From the NCBI RefSeq assembly GCF_009827545.1, contig NZ_WTYS01000001.1, positions 372,001-436,000 on the forward strand: 64,000 bases of DNA, in the 5' to 3' direction. The stretch comes from Pontixanthobacter gangjinensis. GTDB taxonomy: Bacteria; Pseudomonadota; Alphaproteobacteria; Sphingomonadales; Sphingomonadaceae. The translations under genes and the position numbers were made by a program. Positions 16,556-24,166 of the stretch are shown here, piece after piece. Position 1 is the stretch's first letter; each line of letters starts with the position of its first letter. The notes beneath the pieces were generated by a model. The model was not told the DNA's origin. It did no database searches and saw nothing but the letters and a program-made list of their open reading frames with translations.

Positions 16556-17680
16556 ATGAACTTACGCCGCCTCTCCCTTATCGCGAGCTTTGTGCTGCTG
16601 CCAGCCCTTGCTTCTTGTTCCGACGTGCCGATGATCGACGCTCCCCTGTCCGACGGAGCATTGGCGGCTGTTACGGATGAGGCCGGAGCGCCGAAGGACC
16701 AGCTAGCCCGTCAAATAGATGATCTGTTCACTAAGGAAGGGCTTGGTGAGACCCGCGCCTTAGTGGTGATGTATGGCGGCAAAATCGTCGCCGAACGTTA
16801 CGGGCCGGATTACAATAAGGATACGCGCTTCGTCAGTTGGTCGATGGCCAAGACTGTCACAGCAGTAATGATCGGGATGCTGGTCTCGGATGGCCGGTTG
16901 CGCCTCGACGAATCAGTGCCGGAACCGCGGTGGAACCGCCCGCAAGAACCTCGCGGAGAGATCACGTTGCGGCAGTTACTCCAGATGCGGTCTGGCCTAC
17001 GCCATACAGAAGCGGGCGATCCGCCCTACGAATCGTCCGAAGTCCGGATGCTTTTCATGGATGGGCGAGACGACATGGCCGATTGGGCTACTGCTGAATC
17101 TTTAGAGGCTGAACCGGGTGCACAATTTGAATATTCGAGTAACACCACAGTTATTCTAGCCGATATCGCAGCACGGGTTCTGACTAACAGCAAGGATTCG
17201 GAAACACGGCGGGCAATTGTCGATGACTATTTGAGGACACGCCTGTTTGCTCCACTCGCTATGGAATCGATGGTTCCCGAGTATGACGCAAGCGGCACGC
17301 TGATCGGAGGCAGCTTAATGCACGCAAATGCGCGCGATTGGGCACGATTTGGGGAATTTCTCCGCAATAAGGGCTCTTATCGCGGGTCCCAATTGATCCC
17401 GCGCAAATGGATTGAATTCATGACATCGCCCAGCCCGCGTTCGGAATTTTACGGCGCGCAAACCTGGCTTAACCGGGACTCGGGTCTGGACCGCGATGAA
17501 AAATTGCAGGATCGCGGGCCCGAGACGATGTTCGCTGCAATCGGTCATATGGGACAGTATATTCTGGTGTCGCCCGAACAAAGGCTGACCGTGGTTCGCC
17601 TCGGTCATTCCAATCCGGAAGAGCGCAAGGCCATGCTGCAGCATTTGCTCGATATCGTTGAGCTTTACCCCGAAAGGTAA
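16556..17680 (+). CDS. Serine hydrolase, beta-lactamase class C-like lipoprotein
   Basis: The 374-residue protein has a lipoprotein signal (lipobox LASC, Cys21). The penicillin-binding fold follows: SMAK at 96-99 carries the nucleophile Ser and general base Lys, YSS at 193-195 corresponds to the second motif, and GHMGQ near residue 324 corresponds to the third. It resembles the esterase / 6-aminohexanoate-dimer hydrolase branch rather than true beta-lactamases. It would act at the cell envelope; substrate unknown. Its ATG shares the CATG tetranucleotide with an alternative start of the divergent gene. Its 3' end overlaps the convergent phzF-like gene by 16 bases. Confidence 0.86.
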   Translation: MNLRRLSLIASFVLLPALASCSDVPMIDAPLSDGALAAVTDEAGAPKDQLARQIDDLFTKEGLGETRALVVMYGGKIVAERYGPDYNKDTRFVSWSMAKTVTAVMIGMLVSDGRLRLDESVPEPRWNRPQEPRGEITLRQLLQMRSGLRHTEAGDPPYESSEVRMLFMDGRDDMADWATAESLEAEPGAQFEYSSNTTVILADIAARVLTNSKDSETRRAIVDDYLRTRLFAPLAMESMVPEYDASGTLIGGSLMHANARDWARFGEFLRNKGSYRGSQLIPRKWIEFMTSPSPRSEFYGAQTWLNRDSGLDRDEKLQDRGPETMFAAIGHMGQYILVSPEQRLTVVRLGHSNPEERKAMLQHLLDIVELYPER

Positions 17681-18480
17681 AAGGTTCCTTCGACCACGGT
17701 CACACACTGGCCGCCAAGCCAAGCTCGCGCAGTTGCCCCCGAACCTTCAAGCCGGCAGGTTAGATCCCCGCCTCGCTGTGATGCCTGATGGGCGGTAAAG
17801 CTGCTGCGGCCCAGTCGGTCGGCCCAATAAGGGGTTAGAACCGCATGTGCAGAGCCGGTGACGCTGTCTTCATCAACTCCGGCTCCCGGCACAAAAACAC
17901 GGCTGACGATGTCGGTGCGATCGCCGGGGGCAGTACAGATAAACTGATCAACCCCGAATTCACCCAAGGCTTTGAGATCAGGTTTGAGCGCCCGGACTTC
18001 GTCCTCGCTCCCGTAAAGGAACAAATTGTAGAGGTCTGGGTTTTGGTTCACTTCCAATGGTTCGCCCCCCAACAATGCGGCTGCTTCAGGGTGCACGCGA
18101 GGCTGCGTAGGGATGGCGGGTAATGCCACTTCATACCCGCCTTCGCTTTTGTGAACCTCTAGGATGCCCGATTTACGGGTCCGGAATGTTACCCTACTCC
18201 CTCCGTCGCGAGTTAGGATTACGTGCCCGCTGGCAAGTGTAGCATGGCCGCATAGGGCAATTTCGTAAGTCGGGGTGCACCAACGTAGCTCCCAATCGGC
18301 CGCTTCTGTTTGGTCGCGAACGATAAAGGCTGTTTCCGCAAAATTGTTCTCTTCACCGATTGCAACGAGGACATCATCGGGCAGCCATTCCTCAAGAACC
18401 ATCACCGCCGCTTGATTGCCGGTAAAGGGCCGGTCAGCGAAAGCATCAACATGAAAATATGGGATGGCGATCCGGCTCAT
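17665..18480 (-). CDS. PhzF-family isomerase/epimerase
   Basis: The 271-residue protein has the two-lobed PhzF/diaminopimelate-epimerase fold. It starts with IPYFHVDAFADRPFTGNQAAVM and carries the active-site Glu in ENNFAETAFI (about 42-51). Later Gly-rich GHATLASGHV and DEDSVTGSAHAVLTPYW are typical. PhzF itself isomerises a phenazine precursor, but no other phenazine genes are present, so the substrate is unknown. The ATG overlaps the stop of the CDF gene (ATGA), making it the last gene of the pdxH-CDF-phzF run. Confidence 0.9.
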   Translation of the reverse strand: MSRIAIPYFHVDAFADRPFTGNQAAVMVLEEWLPDDVLVAIGEENNFAETAFIVRDQTEAADWELRWCTPTYEIALCGHATLASGHVILTRDGGSRVTFRTRKSGILEVHKSEGGYEVALPAIPTQPRVHPEAAALLGGEPLEVNQNPDLYNLFLYGSEDEVRALKPDLKALGEFGVDQFICTAPGDRTDIVSRVFVPGAGVDEDSVTGSAHAVLTPYWADRLGRSSFTAHQASQRGGDLTCRLEGSGATARAWLGGQCVTVVEGTFYLSG

Positions 18481-19445
18481 ATGCTTTTTCCTAGCTTCTT
18501 GAATTCATCATCTTCGACCAGCAGGTTGCCCGGTTCGTCCACATGCCCCTCCGGATCGATATGGATCAGCAATTCCATATTAGGGAAGTGACCTTCCAAA
18601 TCTGCCTCGACCCGTTCGATAATGTCATGCGCTTCTTCAACTGTCATTTGCGCAGGCATATCAACGTGAAACTGGACAAAATCACGTGTCCCGCTGGTGC
18701 GGGTTCGCAAATCATGCAGGTTATTCAATTCGGGGTGCTTGGCCGCCAATTCGACGAAACGTAGTCGTTTTTCATCAGGCCATTCCCGGTCCATCAAATG
18801 GTCGATTGCCTCGGTCGCCGCGCGCCATGCCCCCCACAGCAACCAAACCGCAATGCCGAGTCCGAACAGCGGATCAGCTAGGCCAAACCCTGCAAACTGA
18901 TCAAGCGCCAGCGCGGCAATCACTGCCAGATTGAGCATAAGATCCGACTGATAGTGCAAATGGTCAGCAGAAATCGCAACCGAACCAGTCCGGCGAATGA
19001 CATAGCGCTGCCATGCAAGGAGCCCGAGCGTAGCAACAATTGCAACCACTGAAACGCCAATACCTTCAGCCGCAGCGCTGGTTCGCCCGCCTTCGACCAA
19101 CTTCTCAACCGCTCTAAAGCCGATGGCTGCAGCGGACAGCGCGATCAACATTACTTGGAACATCGCCGCTAGCGATTCGGCTTTGCCGTGCCCGAAACGG
19201 TGGTCCTCATCTGCAGGTTGCGCCGCAATCCAGACTCCCACCAGAGTTGCTATGCTTGCGATTAAATCGAGTGCGCTATCGGCAAGGCTTCCGAGCATAG
19301 CGGTAGAACTGGTTTCAACGCTGGCCCAGAATTTGATTGCAACCAGAAAGATTGCGACTGCAATCGAAGCCAGCGCAGCGCTTCGGGCCAGGCCGGCGTG
19401 TTTATCGAACGGCTCTGTCACGGATAAAGCAACGTGCTGGTCCAC
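18477..19445 (-). CDS. Cation diffusion facilitator (CDF) transporter
   Basis: The 322-residue FieF/ZitB-type metal efflux protein has about six membrane helices (about 20-210). Metal-site motifs include DSALDLIAS in TM2 and HYQSDLMLN in TM5, and the His-rich loop DHRFGHGKAESLAA precedes TM3. A cytoplasmic C-terminal domain follows (residues 215-300), with histidines in QFHVDM, VEEAHDI and LLIHIDPEG. It exports divalent metals such as zinc or iron with proton exchange. The start overlaps the 3' end of pdxH by 28 bases, and a later start cannot be excluded. Confidence 0.93.
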   Translation of the reverse strand: MDQHVALSVTEPFDKHAGLARSAALASIAVAIFLVAIKFWASVETSSTAMLGSLADSALDLIASIATLVGVWIAAQPADEDHRFGHGKAESLAAMFQVMLIALSAAAIGFRAVEKLVEGGRTSAAAEGIGVSVVAIVATLGLLAWQRYVIRRTGSVAISADHLHYQSDLMLNLAVIAALALDQFAGFGLADPLFGLGIAVWLLWGAWRAATEAIDHLMDREWPDEKRLRFVELAAKHPELNNLHDLRTRTSGTRDFVQFHVDMPAQMTVEEAHDIIERVEADLEGHFPNMELLIHIDPEGHVDEPGNLLVEDDEFKKLGKSI

Positions 19446-20026
19446 TCGCCGCCCGAACGGATGAAACGGCGCCGATCATGCAGCCGATTGGGGCGATCGA
19501 GCCAGAATTCAAAGGCAACGGGTTTGACGGTAAAACCTGTCCAATGTGCCGGACGTTCCACTGCTCCGCCAGCGAATTTGGCTTCGGCGGCCTGATAGCG
19601 ATCAATGAAAGTGGCCCGGTCAGGCAGCGCCCGCGATTGGTCAGAAGCCACAGCCCCCAATTGCGAATCGCGTGACCGGCTGTGAAAATATTCATCCGCG
19701 ACTGCTGAGGACACTTCACTTAGCGGCCCTTCGATACGGATTTGGCGGCGGAGCGATTTCCAATGGAATAGCAATGCCGCTTGCGCATTGGCCAAGATCT
19801 CATCGCCCTTCCGGCTGTGCGCATTGGTATAAAATGTAAATCCGTCTGTCCCGTGTCCCTTTAGCAAGACCATCCTTACTGATGGAACGGCATCAGCTGT
19901 TGCAGTCGCCAGCGCCATTGCATTCGAATCGTTCAATTCCGTTTCGCGGGCTTCGGCGAGCCATTCGTCAAAAATCCCGAAGGGGTCTGATTGCGGGACA
20001 GCGCTTTGCAGTTGATCTTTGGTCAT
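19418..20026 (-). CDS. pdxH: Pyridoxamine 5'-phosphate oxidase
   Basis: The 202-residue FMN enzyme makes pyridoxal phosphate from PNP or PMP. Family segments are clear: NAMALATATADAVPSVRMVLLKG (FMN binding), FTFYTNAHSRKGDEI, LLFHWKSLRRQIRIEG and SRDSQLGAVASDQS. The C-terminus is WLDRPNRLHDRRRF followed by a tail ending LLYP. A GGGAGG ribosome site lies just before the ATG. It is first of three overlapping minus-strand genes (pdxH, CDF, phzF-like). Confidence 0.95.
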   Translation of the reverse strand: MTKDQLQSAVPQSDPFGIFDEWLAEARETELNDSNAMALATATADAVPSVRMVLLKGHGTDGFTFYTNAHSRKGDEILANAQAALLFHWKSLRRQIRIEGPLSEVSSAVADEYFHSRSRDSQLGAVASDQSRALPDRATFIDRYQAAEAKFAGGAVERPAHWTGFTVKPVAFEFWLDRPNRLHDRRRFIRSGGEWTSTLLYP

Positions 20027-20121
20027 CGTGCCTCCCTACAGGCCAATTGATGACGGTGGAAGCACCGGAAGTTGCATGACTCTGCTTGCGCCTTGCGACC
20101 GTCGCACCTAGCTAACACAGT

Positions 20122-21084
20122 ATGAGCGATCCTTATTCCACCCTTGGCGTTTCACGCGGCGCGTCCGAACAGGATATTAAGAGCGCCTATCGCAAGCTCG
20201 CCAAAGAGTTGCATCCCGACAAGAACAAAGACAATCCGAAGGCGACAGAGCAGTTTAGCAAAGTCACGCAGGCTTATGATTTGCTGTCGGATAAAAACAA
20301 ACGCGCCCAATTTGATCGTGGTGAAATCGATGCAGATGGCAATCCAGCGAACCCTTTCGCGGGTATGGGTGGCGGACGACCCGGGTCAGGACCACAGGGC
20401 GGCTATGGCGCGCAAGGCTTTGACGGTTTCTCATCCGAAGGTGTGGATCTTGGTGATATCTTTGAAGGGCTATTTGGAGGAGGAGGCGGGCAGCGGCGCG
20501 GTACCGCAGGACAGGCCGGATATGGTCAGTCTGGTTTTGGGCGACGCCCATCGGCGCCGCCGCAAAAAGGCGCTGACATCCAATATAAACTTCGCGTCGC
20601 GTTTACCGATGCTGCGACCAGGGCTGATCAAAGGATTACTCTGTCTGACGGGAAGACCATTGATTTGAAGCTGCCCGAAGGTGTCGAGGATGGCACCCAA
20701 ATGCGGCTTAAAGGCAAAGGTAGCGCCGGACCGGGCGGAAATGGCGATGGAATCGTCATCATTTCAATCGACAAACACGCGTTCTTTCGCCGCGATGGCA
20801 GTGAAGTCCGGATGGACTTGCCCATTACGCTGGATGAGGCCGTAAACGGGGCAAAAGTTAAGGTCCCCACTGTCGATGGGCCGGTGATGATGACGTTGCA
20901 ACCCGGGACCAATGGCGGGACAGTCCTACGCCTAAAAGGCAAGGGTTTTTCCAAAAAGGGTGGCTCACGCGGTGACCAGTTGGTGACTCTGGAGATATTC
21001 TTACCGAAGGACTTACCGGAACTGGCCAAACGTCTTGAGGGCTGGCACGATACAAGTAACCCGCGAGCTGATATGGGCGTTTAA
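20122..21084 (+). CDS. DnaJ-family co-chaperone without zinc finger (CbpA-like)
   Basis: The 320-residue type II J-protein would stimulate DnaK. The J domain covers residues 1-65 with the HPD motif in ELHPDKNKDN. A Gly/Phe/Gln-rich linker follows (about 75-145). Two C-terminal substrate-binding domains run from about 150 to 310 (DIQYKLRVAFTDAATRADQRI; VRMDLPITLDEAVNGAKVKVPT). No CxxCxGxG zinc repeats are present, which separates it from DnaJ itself. It is transcribed divergently from pdxH. Confidence 0.93.
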   Translation: MSDPYSTLGVSRGASEQDIKSAYRKLAKELHPDKNKDNPKATEQFSKVTQAYDLLSDKNKRAQFDRGEIDADGNPANPFAGMGGGRPGSGPQGGYGAQGFDGFSSEGVDLGDIFEGLFGGGGGQRRGTAGQAGYGQSGFGRRPSAPPQKGADIQYKLRVAFTDAATRADQRITLSDGKTIDLKLPEGVEDGTQMRLKGKGSAGPGGNGDGIVIISIDKHAFFRRDGSEVRMDLPITLDEAVNGAKVKVPTVDGPVMMTLQPGTNGGTVLRLKGKGFSKKGGSRGDQLVTLEIFLPKDLPELAKRLEGWHDTSNPRADMGV

Positions 21085-21216
21085 TACCGTCTGCCTCTCA
21101 AAAGAGTATCAATCATCAGACAAGTTCCTCAGCCTCAGCAACGCCGCGCAACGTCGCTGTCACCCGAAGCGCGGCGCCGGAAGCGCGATGTTTTGCGAAA
21201 TGGACTAACCAATAAA

Positions 21217-22113
21217 ATGGGGCCTGGCTCTCGCTTCTTCGAAGTGATGAAGCGGACAATCTCGGGCGCATGGAATGACGGTTTCATTCATGCCGGCAAT
21301 CTCGCATATATGGCGATGCTAGCGCTGTTTCCTTTTTTCATTCTGGGCGCAGCGATCTTTTCTGCCATCGGAGAAGAAAGCGAGCGCGCCGCGACAATAG
21401 ACGCCATCCTGTTCGCGCTTCCGCCAGTTGTTGGCAACGTGATCGAGCCGGTCGCACGTAACGTTGTGGCCGCGCGTAGTGGATGGCTGCTATGGATTGG
21501 TGGACTGGTCGGCTTATGGACCGTCTCCAGCTTAGTCGAGACAATCCGCGATATACTGCGCCGAGCATACGGAACAGAAGCCACATTGGCATTCTGGCGT
21601 TATCGCTTGCTTTCATTTGGTGTCATTATGGCGGCAGTGGTGATGCTCATGCTCTCGCTGATTGCTCAGGTCGCCATCGGAACCGCGCAGCAAGTGATTG
21701 CCGCATATTTGCCATTGCTTAGTGACGTGGTTTCAGAACTTTCGATCTCACGGATCATTCCCGCGCTTGGCCTTTTTGGATCCATCTATCTATTATTCAA
21801 GACGCTAACGCCCGCCCCATACCGGAGCAAACAATATCCAAAATGGCCAGGAGCGCTTGTGGTTGCGGCATGGTGGGTTGGCGTAACTGTTGCTCTGCCG
21901 CCGATCCTGACACAATTCTTCTCTTATGACCTAACATATGGCAGCCTTGCCGGGATGATGATCGCACTTTTCTTTTTCTGGTTGGTAGGGTTAGGGGTTG
22001 TTGTGGGTGCGGAATTGAACGCTGCTTTGGCCGATCCTGAGAATGAGTCTTTCGGACCGGTGTCGGAAACTGCGCAAGAGATAGCACAAGAAAATGGGGT
22101 GAGTTCGCAATGA
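21217..22113 (+). CDS. YihY/BrkB family inner-membrane protein
   Basis: The 298-residue protein has about six membrane helices and the family pattern: NLAYMAMLALFPFFILGAAIF near the N-terminus, an intervening helix region with LVETIRDILRRAYG, and a C-terminal helix FFFWLVGLGVVVGAELNAAL. The old 'ribonuclease BN' and 'virulence factor BrkB' names are unsupported; function is uncertain. The start is unclear: TTG 21193, ATG 21217 and ATG 21247 are all in frame. Its stop overlaps the fabI ATG by four bases, so the two are co-translated. Confidence 0.88.
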   Translation: MGPGSRFFEVMKRTISGAWNDGFIHAGNLAYMAMLALFPFFILGAAIFSAIGEESERAATIDAILFALPPVVGNVIEPVARNVVAARSGWLLWIGGLVGLWTVSSLVETIRDILRRAYGTEATLAFWRYRLLSFGVIMAAVVMLMLSLIAQVAIGTAQQVIAAYLPLLSDVVSELSISRIIPALGLFGSIYLLFKTLTPAPYRSKQYPKWPGALVVAAWWVGVTVALPPILTQFFSYDLTYGSLAGMMIALFFFWLVGLGVVVGAELNAALADPENESFGPVSETAQEIAQENGVSSQ

Positions 22114-22913
22114 CCGGATTGATGCAAGGAAAACGCGGGCTGATCATGGGCCTAGCCAATGACAAATCGCTCGCCTGGGGTATCGCTAAGAAATTGCGCG
22201 AGCATGGTGCAGAATTGGCTTTTACGTATCAGGGTGACGCACTTGCCAAGCGGGTCAAGCCGCTGGCAGAGCAGCTTGGGTCGGACTTCACCTTTGAATG
22301 CGATGTCTCCGAAATGTCCGCCTTGGATACCGCATTCGCGATACTCAGGAGCAGGTGGGACACAATTGACTTTGTAGTCCATGCAATCGGATTTTCTGAC
22401 AAGAATGAGTTACGTGGAAAATATGTAGATACAAGTCTCGAAAATTTCCAGATGACTATGAATATCTCGGCCTATTCTCTGGTCGCGGTGGCCAAGCGGG
22501 CATCGGAAATGATGCCAAATGGCGGCTCTATTCTGACATTGACCTATTACGGGGCCGAGAAAGTCATCCCGCATTACAATGTTATGGGCGTGGCCAAGGC
22601 TGCGCTTGAATCCAGCGTGCAATATCTTGCCAACGACTTGGGTCCGCAAAATATTCGGGTAAACGCCATTTCTGCCGGCCCGATTAAGACTTTAGCCGCG
22701 AGTGGTATCGGAGATTTCCGGTACATCCTGAAATGGAACGAGTTAAACTCGCCCATGCGCCGCAATGTAACGATTGATGATGTCGGCGGATCAGGATTGT
22801 ATTTCCTCTCCGATCTATCCTCCGGTGTGACTGGTGAGACCCACCATGTTGATGCGGGCTATCATGTTGTCGGGATGAAACAGGAAGACGCCCCGGATAT
22901 CGCGCTCGATTAG
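22110..22913 (+). CDS. fabI: Enoyl-ACP reductase (NADH) FabI
   Basis: The 267-residue short-chain dehydrogenase-type enzyme performs the last reduction in each fatty-acid elongation cycle. The atypical nucleotide loop GLANDKSLAWGIAKKL is near residues 14-29. The active-site Tyr/Lys pair is in HYNVMGVAKAALE (about 155-167), preceded by LTLTYYGAEKVIP. SAGPIKTLAASGI is the mobile substrate-binding loop that also binds triclosan. Its ATG overlaps the BrkB-family stop. Confidence 0.97.
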   Translation: MTGLMQGKRGLIMGLANDKSLAWGIAKKLREHGAELAFTYQGDALAKRVKPLAEQLGSDFTFECDVSEMSALDTAFAILRSRWDTIDFVVHAIGFSDKNELRGKYVDTSLENFQMTMNISAYSLVAVAKRASEMMPNGGSILTLTYYGAEKVIPHYNVMGVAKAALESSVQYLANDLGPQNIRVNAISAGPIKTLAASGIGDFRYILKWNELNSPMRRNVTIDDVGGSGLYFLSDLSSGVTGETHHVDAGYHVVGMKQEDAPDIALD

Positions 22914-22937
22914 AAGACAGGACACATCACTGCGAAT

Positions 22938-24116
22938 TTATCGAGTGGGTTGAGGTGTTTTGATATCAAGACGGTCGATGGTGCCGCGGATATCGGAACT
23001 GCCAGACCATGAACGAGCATAGATCGCAATCTTAACAAACTTGCAGGCTGCTGGCGGCGAAGGAACGTCGAAACTGTCTGTGCGAATACGGAGCGCACGT
23101 TCATAATAGGGCTCGGCCGAGGTGGCGCAGCTAAACTGCATCCGGACATCCTTTATTTGCGCTGCTGGCTCGATCGAGTGCGCCAATGTCACGGTGAGGG
23201 GGGCGTTCGGGTTTTGTAGCCACCTTTCGGCCAAGACCCCACCCTTCCCGCTGCGTACAAATATTTCCAGCGCATTGGAATTCGGATCAGGCTGTGCCCG
23301 GAAGGCCGCTTGGTCTTCCAGCCGCCAATCGAAAGGCGCAAATGTCCGGTGCCATTGCGAAGTTGACCGCTCTTGTTGCGCAACACCGTTTGCCTTTTCA
23401 AAAATGCGATAAGCCGTCTCAATCGATCCAGCGGCAACCAGCCCTCGGATAAGCCGTGCATCGACCTCAGGATCCACCGCTCCGCGCAGAAGCCTGAGTT
23501 CGGCAAGATTGGCCAAAGCATCAGGCTGCGAGGCTGCGTATTTGAGAAATTCCTCCTGCCACTCAGCCTTGCGGTCAAGAATTCCCGAAAGCGCAGACAG
23601 CGCACTATCGTCTTCCAATGCGCGAGTCAGGATGGGAAAGAAATTAGCTTTCTGTTCCGGATGGACGCGCATGATCGCATCAAGTGTTTCAAGCGTCCCG
23701 GAGTAGTCTCTGCGTTCGACCTGCCCCTCGAGTACCAAGCCTTGCAGAAGCAAGTCCCGCCTGTTCAAACGCGTGGCAGCTTCGAGTATTCCCTGTCGCT
23801 TGGCAGCATCATTTTCAGCCAATGCCAAGATTGCGTGCGCCTTTGGGCTAAGTGGGTCGTTGCCAAATGCAGCTGTTGCCATTGATGCGGCAGTGCGTGC
23901 CGATGGTGTTATGTCTGAGGCTTCCTTGACCCCGCCCATAAACTGGCGTGCCGCCAATTGCTCCTGAGCCAATCCGTTCACTGGCAGCAACTGAACTGCA
24001 AGTGCGGGATTCTTGCGCATCAAAACACTGCTGAATGATTGCAGGAGCAGCAATGTCGCAAGCGTGAGGCCAATCACAATCGCAGCCGCAAGGCGAAATA
24101 CTTTTTGGCTACTCAT
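22938..24116 (-). CDS. Membrane-anchored TPR-like protein of the polysaccharide locus
   Basis: The 392-residue protein has one N-terminal membrane helix (about 8-30). An Ala/Leu-rich helical region (about 60-240) looks like degenerate tetratricopeptide repeats. The C-terminal 130 residues look beta-rich and include two cysteines; a jelly-roll or carbohydrate-binding fold is possible. I do not recognise a named family. It is last in the minus-strand run WzyC-Wza-Wzc, 50 bases after Wzc, so a role in assembly or export of the polysaccharide is likely by position. It converges on fabI. Confidence 0.7.
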   Translation of the reverse strand: MSSQKVFRLAAAIVIGLTLATLLLLQSFSSVLMRKNPALAVQLLPVNGLAQEQLAARQFMGGVKEASDITPSARTAASMATAAFGNDPLSPKAHAILALAENDAAKRQGILEAATRLNRRDLLLQGLVLEGQVERRDYSGTLETLDAIMRVHPEQKANFFPILTRALEDDSALSALSGILDRKAEWQEEFLKYAASQPDALANLAELRLLRGAVDPEVDARLIRGLVAAGSIETAYRIFEKANGVAQQERSTSQWHRTFAPFDWRLEDQAAFRAQPDPNSNALEIFVRSGKGGVLAERWLQNPNAPLTVTLAHSIEPAAQIKDVRMQFSCATSAEPYYERALRIRTDSFDVPSPPAACKFVKIAIYARSWSGSSDIRGTIDRLDIKTPQPTR

Positions 24117-24166
24117 GCGCTTTTCACGCCTCTTCCATACTCAATCGAGCCATAAAAGGCCCGCGA

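Noticed and set aside
17665-18480. Phenazine biosynthesis
   Set aside because: Only a PhzF-fold protein is present. No other phz genes occur, and the family has many unrelated members.
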